A stretch of DNA of 64,000 nucleotides from Hyphomicrobiales bacterium (GTDB lineage: Bacteria > Pseudomonadota > Alphaproteobacteria > Rhizobiales > Rhizobiaceae). The position numbers and the translations under genes are program-made. The notes under the pieces were generated by a model. It ran no database searches. It had not been told where the DNA came from and saw only the letters and a program-made list of their open reading frames with translations. Shown piece by piece: positions 1 to 10,532 of the stretch (positions are counted from its first letter, which is position 1; each line of letters begins with the position of its first letter). The stretch is from the NCBI GenBank assembly GCA_900473915.1, contig UCNG01000011.1, forward strand, positions 146,542-210,541. The letters are read 5' to 3'.

Positions 1-629
1 AGGCTGACTGCGATGTTCAGCTCATCAAAATAAGGTTCGCCACGCTTCCAGTCATGAGCGGCGATGGTTGAGACGGTGTCATGAAATAGCTTTTCATATG
101 ATGTTTCAAAGCGTTCGCTATCAGTTTTGCCATGCTGCGTGATGGCAAGCCAACCAGTGGGTGAGACCAGTGTTTCGCCGATGAAATCCTCATGCACGCG
201 GTTTGGAGCAAAGACCCGATGGCTCTCGCTGCGACCATCAGTAAAGACCAGATCGACTTCATAATGAAAATCGTCTTTGCCGGAGGCCAAGAATACTATC
301 TCCACCTGCGGCAGAAGCGCGGATAAGGGATAGGTCTCCAGCAGGAAGCGGTTCTGCACGCAGGCGTCGTGACGAGGATAGCGGATCGCAGCCGACTTCA
401 GCGTAGCACCGTCCACTTCTTCGAGAAAGAAATGCAGGAGCGGTTTATAGGCAGAACGGAACCGTGCCTCGACACCTGCCTCGCGTAGCTTCGTTTCGGC
501 GGCAAAGCGGCTCGGCTGGTCATCGAACAGCCAGGCTTCTACCTTCGCACCGCGCATTTCGGGTTTCAGAAAGCGTTCAACAAGCGCATGAACGGTGCGC
601 GGATAGTTTTTTTCAAAAAGCACTTTCAT
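1..629 (-). CDS. Unrecognised protein, N-terminal part; last gene of the peptide-type ABC operon (cut by window edge)
   Basis: The frame is open from an ATG at 629 to the window edge, about 209 codons, beginning MKVLFEKNYPRTVHALVERF. The ATG overlaps the stop codon of the upstream permease gene (ATGA), so translation is probably coupled. The visible part has no signal peptide or membrane segment and looks like a soluble mixed alpha/beta protein. I do not recognise the family from this portion. As last gene of a peptide/opine-type ABC operon it may act on the imported compound, for example as a hydrolase, but that is inference from position only. The coding frame is clear; the function is unknown. 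Confidence 0.75.
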   Translation of the reverse strand, partial: MKVLFEKNYPRTVHALVERFLKPEMRGAKVEAWLFDDQPSRFAAETKLREAGVEARFRSAYKPLLHFFLEEVDGATLKSAAIRYPRHDACVQNRFLLETYPLSALLPQVEIVFLASGKDDFHYEVDLVFTDGRSESHRVFAPNRVHEDFIGETLVSPTGWLAITQHGKTDSERFETSYEKLFHDTVSTIAAHDWKRGEPYFDELNIAVS

Positions 630-1480
630 CGGGAAGTCCTGCCCGTTGGATCGAGGCTATCGCGCAACCAATCTCCAAGGAGATTGAGCCCAAGCACGGT
701 GAAGAGGATGGCAAGGCCCGGAAATACGCTCACCCACCAAGCCGTCTGGAGGTATGTGCGTCCGTCGGCCAGCATGCCTCCCCAACTCGGGATAGTCGGA
801 TCAACACCAAGGCCAAGAAAGGTCAGGCTCGATTCAAGCAGGATATTGTTGGCGACATTGAGCGTCATCAGCACGATCACCGGACCGAGCAGGTTCGGCA
901 GCAGATGCTGGAAAATGATACGCCAATCCTTCACGCCGATAGCGCGAGCAGATAGGATGAACTCGCGCTCGCGCAGCGACAGCACCGAGCCGCGCACCAG
1001 TCGCGCATACTGCACGCATTGCGACACGATCAGCAGGATGATGGTGTTGAACAGCCCGCCCCCCAGAATAGCCATCACGGTGATTGCGAGCAGGATGAAG
1101 GGCATGGCAAGCTGCACATCAACAAAGCGCATCAGCGCCATGTCCCAGAAGCCGCGATAATAGCCAGCGACCAGCCCCATGATGGTGCCGATAACCACAG
1201 AGCCGATCACCGAAACGAAACCGACGAACAGCGAAATCTTGCCGCCGGTAATGACACGTGCCAGCACATCGCGCCCCAGCGGATCGGTGCCGAAAACATG
1301 GGCTGGATTGACGAATGGCGGTGTCAGACGGGCCAGCAGATCAATTTTGTTGGCGCCGCCCGGAAACAAATAGCCGGAGAAGATCACGGCTAGGCAAATA
1401 CAGCCGATCAGCACGACACCGACGATGAACTCAGGGCTCGCAAAACGCGAAAACAGAACGGATGAGGTCTTGGTTGCCAT
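626..1480 (-). CDS. Peptide/nickel-type ABC transporter permease (DppC-like)
   Basis: This 284-residue inner-membrane protein is the DppC-type permease of a dipeptide/oligopeptide importer. It has an N-terminal membrane anchor (about residues 17-38), a periplasmic stretch with the family signature HVFGTDPLGRDV, and then five further hydrophobic helices. The cytoplasmic coupling loop that docks on the ATPase lies near residues 180-210 (LSAR.IGVKDWRIIFQHLLPN). Length is normal for DppC. It starts 5 bp after the DppB-like gene and overlaps the next gene by ATGA. It should pair with the DppB-like protein and the fused ATPase encoded upstream. Family is certain; the substrate cannot be read from sequence. 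Confidence 0.93.
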   Translation of the reverse strand: MATKTSSVLFSRFASPEFIVGVVLIGCICLAVIFSGYLFPGGANKIDLLARLTPPFVNPAHVFGTDPLGRDVLARVITGGKISLFVGFVSVIGSVVIGTIMGLVAGYYRGFWDMALMRFVDVQLAMPFILLAITVMAILGGGLFNTIILLIVSQCVQYARLVRGSVLSLREREFILSARAIGVKDWRIIFQHLLPNLLGPVIVLMTLNVANNILLESSLTFLGLGVDPTIPSWGGMLADGRTYLQTAWWVSVFPGLAILFTVLGLNLLGDWLRDSLDPTGRTSR

Positions 1481-1485
1481 AGGTC

Positions 1486-2409
1486 CTACTCCGTGCGGAT
1501 ACGCGGATCGACAAGGCCGTAGGCGATGTCCACGAGAAGATTGACGCCGATGATCAGCATGGAAAGAATTGCGATGGTGGCCTGCAGAACCGGATAATCG
1601 CGCCCTGCCACAGCGTCAAAGGCAAGCGTACCCATGCCCGGCCAGTTGAAAACTCGCTCTACCACCACGATACCGCCGAGCAGACCACCGAACTGAAGGC
1701 CGAGATAGGTGATCAGCGGAATAGCGCAATTGCGCAGGGCGTGCTTGTAGAGAACCTTGTTTTCACTGAGCCCCTTGGCGCGCGCCACCATGATATATTG
1801 CGATTGCAGCGTCTCCAGCATCGCCGTGCGCACAAGACGAACATTCGTTGCGGTCAGGATGATGCCCATGGTGAGCGCTGGCATGATGAAGCTCGCGATG
1901 CCGCCCATGCCGCTCGGTGGCAGCCATTGCAGCGAGATGCCGAACAGCAACACCAGCATGGTCGCCAGCCAGAAATTCGGAAACGAAAGGCCCACCAGCG
2001 AGCAGATGCGGATCAATTGATCGGCCCATTTGCCGCGCGACACGGCTGCCTTGATCCCAAGCGGAACCGAAATCACGATGGAAACGAACAGAGAAGCGAA
2101 AGCCAGCATCAGCGTGGCAGGCAAAGCGCCAGCCACCAGCGTCGATACGGGCGTGCCGCCGAGGAAACTGCGCCCCAGATCCATCGTGAACAGCCCTTTC
2201 AGGAACTGCCAGTACTGAACGAAGAACGGCTGGTTGAGACCGAGGCCTTCGCGGATGCGTGCAAGATCGGCTTCGGTGATACTGCCCGCGCCTTGCGTCA
2301 ACATCAAAGCCGGATCGCCCGTAAGGCGGACCGCGAAAGCGACAAGCAGCGTCATCGCGACAAGCACGAACAACGCCTGCAAAACTCGTTTGATCAGAAA
2401 TCCGGCCAC
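1486..2409 (-). CDS. Peptide/nickel-type ABC transporter permease (DppB-like)
   Basis: This is the DppB-type inner-membrane permease, about 307 residues from the chosen GTG at 2409. I prefer that start over the ATG at 2445 because GGAGG lies 7 bases before the GTG, and the protein then begins VAGFLIKRVLQ, typical for DppB. The usual N-terminal helix, the LGLNQPFFVQYWQFLKGL periplasmic motif and the EAA-like coupling loop (QYIMVARAKGLSENKVLYKH) are all present. Six membrane segments are evident. It forms the heterodimeric channel with the DppC-like protein directly downstream, fed by the binding protein 64 bp upstream. Confidence 0.92.
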   Translation of the reverse strand: MAGFLIKRVLQALFVLVAMTLLVAFAVRLTGDPALMLTQGAGSITEADLARIREGLGLNQPFFVQYWQFLKGLFTMDLGRSFLGGTPVSTLVAGALPATLMLAFASLFVSIVISVPLGIKAAVSRGKWADQLIRICSLVGLSFPNFWLATMLVLLFGISLQWLPPSGMGGIASFIMPALTMGIILTATNVRLVRTAMLETLQSQYIMVARAKGLSENKVLYKHALRNCAIPLITYLGLQFGGLLGGIVVVERVFNWPGMGTLAFDAVAGRDYPVLQATIAILSMLIIGVNLLVDIAYGLVDPRIRTE

Positions 2410-2473
2410 CAGTGCGCCTCCGAAATGCTGCGGCAAGCCGGACATATCCGGCTTGCCGTATTGTCATTCTTGC

Positions 2474-4003
2474 TTACTCGACGGTGACGTCCGTCAGACG
2501 CAGACGGCTATCGGGAACCGGAACGAAATTTTTCACGCGCTTGTTGACGCCGAAGATCGCCTTGAGATTGTAGAGCGGCATTTCCAGTGCGCGACCGGCA
2601 GCGTAATGCGCGATTTCCTGCAGGAGCTTTTCGCGCTCGCCGCGATCAAGCACCGAACGCTGCGCTTCCAGCATCTTGTCGAGCTTTTCGTCCTTGTCGT
2701 AAGGATTCCACTTCTCGCCGGAATGATACATCGAATAGGCAGTGTTATCGTAGTCGAAGGTCCAGCCGCCCCAGGACTGCTGGAACATGGCGCCTGTCTT
2801 GCCTTGCGGGATAATATCATTCAGCAGAACATTGGTATCGTAAGGCTTGATGGTTGCGTTGATACCAACCATTTGCAGGAAGCTAGCGACGGCCTGTGCC
2901 ACTTCATTGAAACTTGCGTCCTGCCCACGCACATCAATCTGCACGGTTGCACCGGGTTGAACGCCCGCTTCTTCGAGGAGCTTCTTCGCCCCTTCCGGAT
3001 CGTAAGGCAGCGGCTTCATATTCGGATCGAAGCCGAAGGATAGCGAGCCTTGAAAGCTGGCGATCGCTTCCGCCTGACCCGCCAGAATGGACTGGATGAT
3101 CGCATCGCGATCCACAGCCATAATCAGCGCCTTGCGCACGCGTTCGTCCTTGGTGATGCCGTCAGCCGTATTGAAGCGCAAGGCATAAACCGTCGGCCCC
3201 GAGGCGGTGACGAGCTCCAGCTTTGGATCGCCCTGGATAGTCGGGATCATACCGATCGGAATGGTCGGCGGAATGACCAGATCGACACGACCGGCCTGAA
3301 GTTCGGCAACAGCGGTCGAAGGCTCGGTTATGAAGCGATATTCGAGTTCTGAAAGCTTCGGCGCGCCACCCCAGTGGTCCGCAAACGCCTCAAGCTTGAT
3401 GTTTACTTTCGGCTCATAGGAAACGAACTTGAACGGCCCAGTGCCCACCGGATGCATGTTGAAATAATCGTCGCCCTTTTCCTGAATGTATTTCGGCGGA
3501 ACGATCATACCGCCATAGCCGGCAAGCTTTGTGATCAGAACCGGATCAGGCGCTTTCAGATGAAAATCGACGGTCTTGCCATCGATGACTTCCACCTTTT
3601 CGATTGCAATATAGTTTGAACGTTGAGGACCTTTCGCGCCTTCATCACCGAGCAGACGCTCAAAGGTGAACTTGACGGCTTCCGCATCGAAAGGCTCCCC
3701 ATTGTGGAACTTGACGTTCTCACGCAGATGGAAGCGAATGCGCTTGCCCTCGTCCAGCTCTTCCCATGAAGTGGCGAGTGCCGGGACAATCTTGAGATCA
3801 GGGCCGCGATAAACAAGACCGTCGAAAATGTTGGTGCCAACCGAAGCCCAGTTGACGAGGAACGTGTCGATCGGGTCCCAGCTGCCGGGGTCCTGCGGCG
3901 ACGAAATGGTCAGCTTTCCAGCAGCAAAAGCTGGGGCAGATGCAAGCACAGCCGCCGACAGAGCGGAAGCCATGAGAACGGCTTTAAAAGTTTTTCTTAT
4001 CAT
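2474..4003 (-). CDS. Periplasmic solute-binding protein, family 5 (peptide/opine type)
   Basis: This 509-residue exported protein binds the substrate of the adjacent Dpp-type transporter. A Sec signal peptide occupies about residues 1-27 (basic start, hydrophobic core, AFA cleavage region). The rest is a full-length SBP_bac_5 fold with recognisable motifs: FDGLVYRGPDL, LRENVKFHNGEPFDAEAVKFTFER and VGTGPFKFVSYEP. Only 36 bp separate its ATG from the stop of the upstream ATPase gene. Family 5 members bind peptides, opines, nickel chelates or cyclic amides. The co-regulated oxoprolinase next door suggests an amide-containing ligand, which is inference. Confidence 0.92.
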   Translation of the reverse strand: MIRKTFKAVLMASALSAAVLASAPAFAAGKLTISSPQDPGSWDPIDTFLVNWASVGTNIFDGLVYRGPDLKIVPALATSWEELDEGKRIRFHLRENVKFHNGEPFDAEAVKFTFERLLGDEGAKGPQRSNYIAIEKVEVIDGKTVDFHLKAPDPVLITKLAGYGGMIVPPKYIQEKGDDYFNMHPVGTGPFKFVSYEPKVNIKLEAFADHWGGAPKLSELEYRFITEPSTAVAELQAGRVDLVIPPTIPIGMIPTIQGDPKLELVTASGPTVYALRFNTADGITKDERVRKALIMAVDRDAIIQSILAGQAEAIASFQGSLSFGFDPNMKPLPYDPEGAKKLLEEAGVQPGATVQIDVRGQDASFNEVAQAVASFLQMVGINATIKPYDTNVLLNDIIPQGKTGAMFQQSWGGWTFDYDNTAYSMYHSGEKWNPYDKDEKLDKMLEAQRSVLDRGEREKLLQEIAHYAAGRALEMPLYNLKAIFGVNKRVKNFVPVPDSRLRLTDVTVE

Positions 4004-4039
4004 TGTTTTCCCCTTTGGGTTTCGTTGAGCTTTTATGGT

Positions 4040-5875
4040 TCAGGCGGTTTCAGCTACAAAATGTCCGGCTGCGACCTCACGGTGGCTATAGATTGTCGGC
4101 TTGTCATCGATCCGGCGCGTGGTACTTGGAATTTCACCCTCCAGTGCAGGCCGTTTGGTCCGTGCAGTGGGGTCAGCAATTGGCACAGCCGACAGAAGCC
4201 GCTTCGTGTAAGAGTGTGATGGGGTTTCGAAAACCTGCTGGCGCGAGCCAAGCTCCATGATCTGACCGAGATAGAGCACCGCGACGCGATGGCTCATCTT
4301 TTCCACCACTGCCATGTCATGGCTGATGAACAGATAGGCCAGATCGTGCTCTTTCTGGAGATCCATGAACAGGTTGATAACCTGTGCCTGAATGGAAACA
4401 TCCAGCGCTGACAGAGCTTCATCGGCGATAATGAGCTTCGGCTTGGAAGCGAGCGCACGCGCAATGCAGACCCGCTGGCGCTGACCGCCTGAAAATTCGT
4501 GCGGATAACGCTTGGCGTGTTCCGGGCTAAGACCGACACGTTCCAGCAATTCTGCAACGCGCGCATTGATCGCCTTGTCGTTGTCGAGAAGGCCATGTGT
4601 ACGGATCGGTTCTGCAATGGAAAAGCCAACCGTCTTGCGCGGATCGAGCGATGCAAACGGGTCCTGAAAGATATATTGGACTTCGCGACGCATGGCGTAG
4701 CGTTCGGCAGCGCTCATGGCCGAATAGGCCTTGCCGTTGAAGCGAATATCGCCGGAAAGCGGCGTTTGCAATTGCTGGATAGTGCGACCGATGGTTGATT
4801 TGCCCGAGCCGGATTCACCGACCAGTGCCAGGGTTTCACCCGGGTAAATATCGAAGGCAACCTTCGACACCGCATTGCAGACATGCGTGACCTTGCCGAA
4901 CAGGTTCTTCTTGATCGGAAAGCGGACGTAGAGATCATCCACGGACAGCAATGGCTTGCTATCATAGCGCGCAGTATCCTGAATGCGCTCCTCACCTGCC
5001 AAAACCGGTAGGCCATCACGCATTGTCATGACTGGCATTCGCTTGGGGAAGGCTTCTCCCGTCATACTTCCAAGTTTCGGCACCGCTGACAGCAATGTCT
5101 TGGTATAGGCATGTTCCGGCCTGGAAAAAATCTGCCCGACCGGCCCTTCCTCGACCTTCTTGCCCTTCCACATGACAACGACATCGTCAGCCATTTCCGC
5201 CACCACACCCATATCATGGGTAATGAAAATAACCGCCATTTCAAGCTCTTGCTGCAACTCTCTGATAATGTGCAGTATCTGGGCCTGAATGGTTACATCG
5301 AGAGCGGTCGTTGGCTCATCGGCGATCAGGAGTTTGGGACGGCAGGCAAGCGCCATAGCGATCATAACGCGTTGGCGCATACCGCCAGAAAGCTGGTGCG
5401 GATAACGCTTCAGCAGTCCTTCCGCATCCGGCAGCCGCACCATTTCGAGAAGCCGCTTCCCTTCGGCAAGTGCTGCCTGCTGGGTCATGCCTTCATGCAG
5501 CATCAGCACTTCGGATATCTGATTGCCGATGGTGAACACCGGATTGAGCGAAGTCATCGGCTCCTGGAAGATCATGGCGATCTCCTTGCCGCGAATATTT
5601 CGCATCGTCTTTTGATCGGCTTTCAGCAGATCGCGCTCACCAAACAGAATACGGCCGGACGGGAACTTTGCACCACTCATATCGGCGAGCCGCATGATGG
5701 AAAGCGACGTGATGGACTTGCCTGAACCGGATTCCCCCACCACGGCTAGCGTGCGACCCGGATGCACCGAGAAACTCAAATCGTCAACGACGCGGCTCGC
5801 GCCAAATTCGACGCTGAGGCCATCGACGGTCAGCAGGGGTTTTGAAACTCGCTCGCTCAACTCGGTTCCGCTCAA
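4040..5875 (-). CDS. Fused double ATP-binding subunit (DppD-DppF type) of peptide ABC transporter
   Basis: One polypeptide of about 611 residues carries both nucleotide-binding domains that are usually separate DppD and DppF proteins. Domain 1 has Walker A GESGSGKS at 47-54, signature LSGGMRQR and Walker B LLIADEP. Domain 2 (from about residue 300) has a second GESGSGKS, signature FSGGQRQR and Walker B LIIADEA. Each domain is followed by an oligopeptide-ATPase C-terminal extension. The start is a TTG at 5875 with GAGGG 8 bases upstream, 13 bp after the marR stop. The long open frame reaching into marR (to 6046) is not needed. It powers the DppB/C-like permeases downstream. Confidence 0.92.
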   Translation of the reverse strand: MSGTELSERVSKPLLTVDGLSVEFGASRVVDDLSFSVHPGRTLAVVGESGSGKSITSLSIMRLADMSGAKFPSGRILFGERDLLKADQKTMRNIRGKEIAMIFQEPMTSLNPVFTIGNQISEVLMLHEGMTQQAALAEGKRLLEMVRLPDAEGLLKRYPHQLSGGMRQRVMIAMALACRPKLLIADEPTTALDVTIQAQILHIIRELQQELEMAVIFITHDMGVVAEMADDVVVMWKGKKVEEGPVGQIFSRPEHAYTKTLLSAVPKLGSMTGEAFPKRMPVMTMRDGLPVLAGEERIQDTARYDSKPLLSVDDLYVRFPIKKNLFGKVTHVCNAVSKVAFDIYPGETLALVGESGSGKSTIGRTIQQLQTPLSGDIRFNGKAYSAMSAAERYAMRREVQYIFQDPFASLDPRKTVGFSIAEPIRTHGLLDNDKAINARVAELLERVGLSPEHAKRYPHEFSGGQRQRVCIARALASKPKLIIADEALSALDVSIQAQVINLFMDLQKEHDLAYLFISHDMAVVEKMSHRVAVLYLGQIMELGSRQQVFETPSHSYTKRLLSAVPIADPTARTKRPALEGEIPSTTRRIDDKPTIYSHREVAAGHFVAETA

Positions 5876-5888
5876 ACTTCCAACCCTC

Positions 5889-6497
5889 TTAAAGTGTGAT
5901 GGCAGACCGCGTGGCCTGATTGAACGCGCCGGACATGAAACGCAAAAGCGCTGCCACCTCCGAAAGCGTTTCTTCTGATGGGCGCGCATTGGCCGTCGAT
6001 GCAACCAGAAGGCGTTCGCGAATCTGCGCGTAGCGCGCGCAGGCATCCGCGCCCCTGGCGGTGATCTTCACCGTCTTTTCCTTTGCCGCCTTGCCGGTCG
6101 TCAGCAAGCCCGCATTTTCAAGCTTGCGGATGGCATAGGTGGCAATATGCGTGTCCTCAATGTCGAGAACGAGACAGATATCGGCAAGCTTCTTCTCCCG
6201 ATCACGATGGCGGATCGAATGGAGAATCAAAACTTCAATGGGAGAAAGCCCCGGCAACCCTGCCGCAGCCATACAGCGCACCATCCAGCGCGAAAAAGCA
6301 TGCGATGCGAGAATGAGGCCATATTCAACCTCGGACATGCCGGGCGAGCCGCCTTCGGCAAGGTGAGCGGAAGAAACGATGGGGCCTATTGAGGCAACCG
6401 GACGCAAATGCTGGGGCAGCGTGACTTCCTCGAAGCCTGCCTCCTGCATGTCGTCTCCGGTCTTGGGCTCTTCCTCAAAAGCCTTGTCTTTACCCAT
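5889..6497 (-). CDS. MarR-family winged-helix regulator
   Basis: This 202-residue protein contains a MarR-type winged helix over roughly residues 75-165: the ILHSIRHRDREKKLADIC helix region, then the recognition helix and wing (HIATYAIRKLENAGLLTTGK). The N-terminal 60 residues are an extra tail. It is the first gene of the minus-strand ABC operon and is divergent from the oxoprolinase gene. A 20-bp dyad (6544-6563) in the 139-bp divergent gap is a likely operator. I infer that it senses the transported compound or its product and controls both directions. Confidence 0.88.
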   Translation of the reverse strand: MGKDKAFEEEPKTGDDMQEAGFEEVTLPQHLRPVASIGPIVSSAHLAEGGSPGMSEVEYGLILASHAFSRWMVRCMAAAGLPGLSPIEVLILHSIRHRDREKKLADICLVLDIEDTHIATYAIRKLENAGLLTTGKAAKEKTVKITARGADACARYAQIRERLLVASTANARPSEETLSEVAALLRFMSGAFNQATRSAITL

Positions 6498-6543
6498 TTA
6501 GGCGCTCCCGCTTTTATGTGAATTTTATGTCATCATCTTATCG

Positions 6544-6563
6544 ACATTTTGTCAATAAAATGT
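6544..6563. promoter_or_regulatory. Dyad in divergent marR / oxoprolinase gap, probable MarR operator
   Basis: The two 7-bp arms ACATTTT (6544-6550) and AAAATGT (6557-6563) are perfect inverted repeats with a 6-bp spacer, a size and shape typical of MarR-family sites. The dyad lies 46 bp before the marR start and 73 bp before the oxoprolinase start. The regulator assignment is inference from position. Confidence 0.5.
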
Positions 6564-6636
6564 GACTATCAATTTCAGAAGTGTTTTCAGAATACACAAC
6601 TCAATGCATCTGGATTATTGTGTGAGGGAGCCAGCG

Positions 6637-9600
6637 ATGAGCGGAACGGGACGCGGGGTATGGGACTTCTGGATCGACCGCGGCGGCACATTTACCGACG
6701 TCATCGGGCGCGATCCCGACGGACAGCTCCATGCTCGCAAGGTTCTGTCGGAAAACCCCTCTGCCTATAAGGACGCAGCCGTTCACGGCATTCGCCTGCA
6801 TCTTGGCCTGAAGACCGGCGAACCGGTTCCGGCTGGTGTCATCGGTGAAGTCCGCATGGGAACGACGGTCGCCACCAATGCGCTTCTGGAGCGCAAGGGC
6901 GAACGGCTAGCGCTCGTCACGACCAGGGGTTTTCGCGACGCGCTCAAGATCGGCTATCAGGAACGCAAGAACATCTTTGCGACCGAGATCATCAAGCCAG
7001 AAGCGCTCTATGACCGGGTAGTCGAACTGGACGAGCGCATTCGCGCCGATGGCACGGTGGAAGTAGTGCTCGACCTTGCAGAAGCAGAAGCAGCGCTTCG
7101 CGACCTGAAGGATGCGGGTTATCAGTCCATCGCTATTGCCCTCATGCATGCTTACAAGTTTCCGGCGCATGAGGCTGAAATCGTTCGCATAGCACGCGAC
7201 ATGGGCTTTGAGCAGGTTTCGGTCAGCCATGAGGTTTCACCGCTGATCAAACTGGTCGGACGCGGCGACACCACGGTCGTCGATGCCTATCTGTCGCCGG
7301 TTCTGCGCCGCTATGTGGCACAGGTTTCCAATGAACTGGACGTGGAGCGCACCGGTGCGCGCGTGATGTTCATGATGTCATCGGGGGGCCTGACCGCCGC
7401 CGACCTGTTTCAGGGCAAGGACGCCATTTTGTCCGGCCCGGCGGGCGGCGTAGTCGGCCTTGCCCGCACTGGTGAAACAGCCGGTTTTCCACAAATCATC
7501 GGCTTTGACATGGGCGGCACATCCACCGATGTCGCCCATTTCGACGGCGAATATGAACGCGCCTTTGAAACCGAAGTGGCGGGCGTGCGCGTGCGCGCGC
7601 CGATGATGCTGATCCATACAGTGGCCGCCGGTGGCGGCTCGATCCTGCATTACGATGCCGGGCGTTTTAGCGTCGGCCCGGATTCGGCTGGCGCCAATCC
7701 CGGCCCTGCCTGCTATCGCAACGGCGGACCACTTGCCGTCACCGACGCCAATGTCATGCTTGGCAAGCTTATGCCGGAGTTCTTCCCGGCCATATTCGGC
7801 CCCGGACAGGACAAGCCTCTGGACGTGGAGCGCGTGCGCGCCCTGTTTACCGATCTTGCCAGCGAAATCGGTGACGGTCGCTCGCCGGAAGCCGTCGCGG
7901 ACGGCTTTATCCGCATCGCAGTCGCCAATATGGTCGAGGCGATCAAGAAAATTTCCGTCCAGCGCGGCTATGACGTGACGCGCTATGCGCTCAATTGTTT
8001 CGGCGGTGCAGGCGGTCAGCACGCCTGCCTCGTGGCCGATGCGCTCGGCATGAAAAATATTCTCCTGCATCCCATGTCCGGCCTTCTATCCGCCTATGGC
8101 ATGGGACTTGCCGATATTCGCGCCACGCGTCAGAAAGCGCTGGGTGTACCGCTGGACGAAAACGCGCCTGCGGCCCTGAAGACGCTTGGTGAAGAATTGG
8201 CGCAAGACTGCCTGGCCGAGCTTGGCGCGCAGGGCATCGAGGCCGACGCCGTGACGCGCCACCTGCGCGCCCATATTCGCTATGCGGGCACCGATACGGT
8301 ACTCTCCATCGAAGCCACCTTCCCCGCGCCGGATAATGCAGCTCGTCTGCGCGCCGAATTCGAGGCCGCGCACAAGCGCCGCTTTGGCTTCATCGCCGAA
8401 AACAAGGCGCTCGTTATCGATGCTGTGGAAGTGGAAGCAGTCGGCGGCGGCGCAAGCGAGATCGAAAGCGCCCTGTCGCTGGACAGCGACACCGAAGCCA
8501 CAGCCGCAAAGCACACACGCTTCTTCTCGCAAGGAGAATTCCGCGATGCAGGCGTGGTACTGCGCGAAGACATGCAGCGCGGCCAGACGGTGACAGGCCC
8601 CGCGATCATCATCGAGAAGAATCAGACCATTATCATCGAAGACGGCTGGCAGGCGCGACTGACGGAACACGACCATGTCGTTCTGACCCGTATCAAGGCG
8701 CTCCCTGCCCGCACAGCCATCGGCACCGAAGCCGACCCGGTAATGCTGGAAATCTTCAACAATCTGTTCATGTCGATTGCCGAACAGATGGGCGTGACGC
8801 TTCAGAACACAGCCTATTCGGTCAATATCAAGGAACGCCTCGACTTTTCCTGCGCGGTCTTCGACGCCGAGGGCAATCTGGTCGCCAATGCGCCCCATAT
8901 GCCAGTGCATCTGGGTTCCATGGATGCATCCGTCGCCACCGCCATTCGCGAAAACAAGGTGATCAAGCCGGGCGACGTGTTCCTTATCAATGCGCCTTAC
9001 AATGGCGGCACGCATCTGCCGGATCTGACCGTCTGCACACCGGTCTTTGACGAAGACAACCGCGAGATCCGCTTCTGGGTCGCGAGCCGCGGCCACCACG
9101 CCGATATTGGCGGCATCGCGCCCGGTTCCATGTCGCCGCTTGCGGTCACTATCGAACAGGAAGGCGTCTATATCGACAATTTCAAACTGGTCGATCAGGG
9201 CACGTTCCGCGAGGAAGCGCTGGCCGCGCTTCTCACCGGGGCGACCTATCCCGTCCGCAATCTGACGCAGAACGTCAACGATCTGAAGGCGCAGATCGCC
9301 GCCAATGAAAAGGGCGTGGCGGAACTGAAAAAGATGATCGCGCTCTTCGGCGAAGATGTCGTGAAGGCCTATATGGGCCATGTGCAGGACAATGCCGCCG
9401 AAAGCGTGCGCCGGGTGCTCGACAAGCTGCCGGACGGTCAATTTACCTATGAAATGGATCAGGGCTGCCAGATTGCGGTCAGCGTGACCATCGACCGGAA
9501 CAAGCGCGAAGCGACGGTCGATTTCACCGGCACGTCAGAGCAGCGCCCCGATAATTTCAATGCGCCGGAACCCGTCACCCGCGCAGCCGTGCTCTATGTC

Positions 9601-10260
9601 TTCCGCGTGTTGGTGGAAGGCGATATTCCGATGAATGCCGGTTGCCTGCGTCCGATCCGCATCGTCGTGCCGGAAGGCTCGATGTTGTCGCCGCGCTATC
9701 CGGCGGCGGTCGTCGCGGGCAATGTCGAGGTCAGTCAGGCGGTCACCAACTGTCTATTTGGCGCCACTAAAGCCATGGCGGCGGCACAGGGCACCATGAA
9801 CAACCTGACCTTCGGCAATGACGAATATCAATATTATGAAACCATCTGTTCCGGCGCGCCTGCCGGGCCGGGTTTCCACGGCGCGGAAGCGGTGCATACC
9901 CATATGACCAATTCCCGTCTCACCGACCCGGAAATCCTCGAAACCCGCTTCCCCGTGTTGCTGGAAGATTTTCATATCCGGGAAGGTTCGGGCGGTAAGG
10001 GCAAGTTTCATGCGGGCAACGGCACAAAGCGCACAATCCGCGCTCTGGAAAAGCTCGAATTCGCCATTCTTTCCGGCCATCGCCGTGTGCATCCATTCGG
10101 GCTTGAAGGCGGCGAAGCCGGGCAAACCGGCCGCAACGAGGTGCGCCGCAAGGACGGTTCGGTCGATATCCTGAAGGGCTGCGACCAGACCGTTCTGGAA
10201 GCCGGTGAAGCCTTCACCGTCGTCACGCCGACTGGCGGCGGCTACGGCAAGCCCGAATAA
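6637..10260 (+). CDS. 5-oxoprolinase / hydantoinase, fused HyuA-HyuB type
   Basis: This 1207-residue cytoplasmic enzyme belongs to the ATP-dependent family that opens 5-oxoproline to glutamate or opens hydantoins. The N-terminal half is HyuA/OplA-like: [16 protein letters not shown] at the start is the phosphate-binding motif, and [13 protein letters not shown] near residue 290 is the second ATPase motif. The C-terminal half from about residue 690 is HyuB-like, with [15 protein letters not shown] and [15 protein letters not shown]. The ATG at 6637 has GAGGGAG before it, so it is preferred to the in-frame ATG at 6562. The gene is divergent from the marR-dpp operon, which probably supplies its substrate. 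5-Oxoproline, hydantoin or an N-methylhydantoin-like compound are all possible. Confidence 0.92.
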   Translation: MSGTGRGVWDFWIDRGGTFTDVIGRDPDGQLHARKVLSENPSAYKDAAVHGIRLHLGLKTGEPVPAGVIGEVRMGTTVATNALLERKGERLALVTTRGFRDALKIGYQERKNIFATEIIKPEALYDRVVELDERIRADGTVEVVLDLAEAEAALRDLKDAGYQSIAIALMHAYKFPAHEAEIVRIARDMGFEQVSVSHEVSPLIKLVGRGDTTVVDAYLSPVLRRYVAQVSNELDVERTGARVMFMMSSGGLTAADLFQGKDAILSGPAGGVVGLARTGETAGFPQIIGFDMGGTSTDVAHFDGEYERAFETEVAGVRVRAPMMLIHTVAAGGGSILHYDAGRFSVGPDSAGANPGPACYRNGGPLAVTDANVMLGKLMPEFFPAIFGPGQDKPLDVERVRALFTDLASEIGDGRSPEAVADGFIRIAVANMVEAIKKISVQRGYDVTRYALNCFGGAGGQHACLVADALGMKNILLHPMSGLLSAYGMGLADIRATRQKALGVPLDENAPAALKTLGEELAQDCLAELGAQGIEADAVTRHLRAHIRYAGTDTVLSIEATFPAPDNAARLRAEFEAAHKRRFGFIAENKALVIDAVEVEAVGGGASEIESALSLDSDTEATAAKHTRFFSQGEFRDAGVVLREDMQRGQTVTGPAIIIEKNQTIIIEDGWQARLTEHDHVVLTRIKALPARTAIGTEADPVMLEIFNNLFMSIAEQMGVTLQNTAYSVNIKERLDFSCAVFDAEGNLVANAPHMPVHLGSMDASVATAIRENKVIKPGDVFLINAPYNGGTHLPDLTVCTPVFDEDNREIRFWVASRGHHADIGGIAPGSMSPLAVTIEQEGVYIDNFKLVDQGTFREEALAALLTGATYPVRNLTQNVNDLKAQIAANEKGVAELKKMIALFGEDVVKAYMGHVQDNAAESVRRVLDKLPDGQFTYEMDQGCQIAVSVTIDRNKREATVDFTGTSEQRPDNFNAPEPVTRAAVLYVFRVLVEGDIPMNAGCLRPIRIVVPEGSMLSPRYPAAVVAGNVEVSQAVTNCLFGATKAMAAAQGTMNNLTFGNDEYQYYETICSGAPAGPGFHGAEAVHTHMTNSRLTDPEILETRFPVLLEDFHIREGSGGKGKFHAGNGTKRTIRALEKLEFAILSGHRRVHPFGLEGGEAGQTGRNEVRRKDGSVDILKGCDQTVLEAGEAFTVVTPTGGGYGKPE

Positions 10261-10272
10261 TCGTTCCTATCT

Positions 10273-10317
10273 GAACGCAAAGCGCCGCCAGAAAAACTCT
10301 GGCGGCGCTTTGCGTTC
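10273..10317 (+). terminator. 20-bp stem hairpin after the oxoprolinase gene
   Basis: A perfect 20-bp inverted repeat (10273-10292 with 10298-10317) closes a 5-base AAAAC loop, 12 bp after the stop codon. There is no clear T-tract, so termination may rely on the very stable stem. Confidence 0.75.
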
Positions 10318-10421
10318 GACTGGAACAAATCTGCTAAGTCCATCTCGTCAATGAGCGAATGCTATTTCCACTCTTCCGACCGCTTCCGGAAAGTGTTAGA
10401 ATTATTCACCCAAATTCGAGA

Positions 10422-10448
10422 AATAATTAGGACGAGTTCCTAATAATT
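10422..10448. promoter_or_regulatory. Dyad upstream of cystine-type binding-protein gene
   Basis: The core arms ATTAGGA (10426-10432) and TCCTAAT (10438-10444) are inverted around a 5-bp spacer. The symmetry extends to 11 bp per arm with one mismatch. It sits about 85 bp before the start at 10533, where an activator or repressor would bind. No regulator gene is adjacent, so the protein is unknown. Confidence 0.4.
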
Positions 10449-10532
10449 GAGCCTGAACGGTCGTTTTAAACGCATCTTTAGAATTAAACTTCTGCGATCA
10501 ATAGAACATCAACCAGTTCACGGATACCGAAA

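Noticed and set aside
464-1480. Long plus-strand frames opposite the DppC-like gene
   Set aside because: They are antisense shadows of a clear permease frame in GC-rich DNA.
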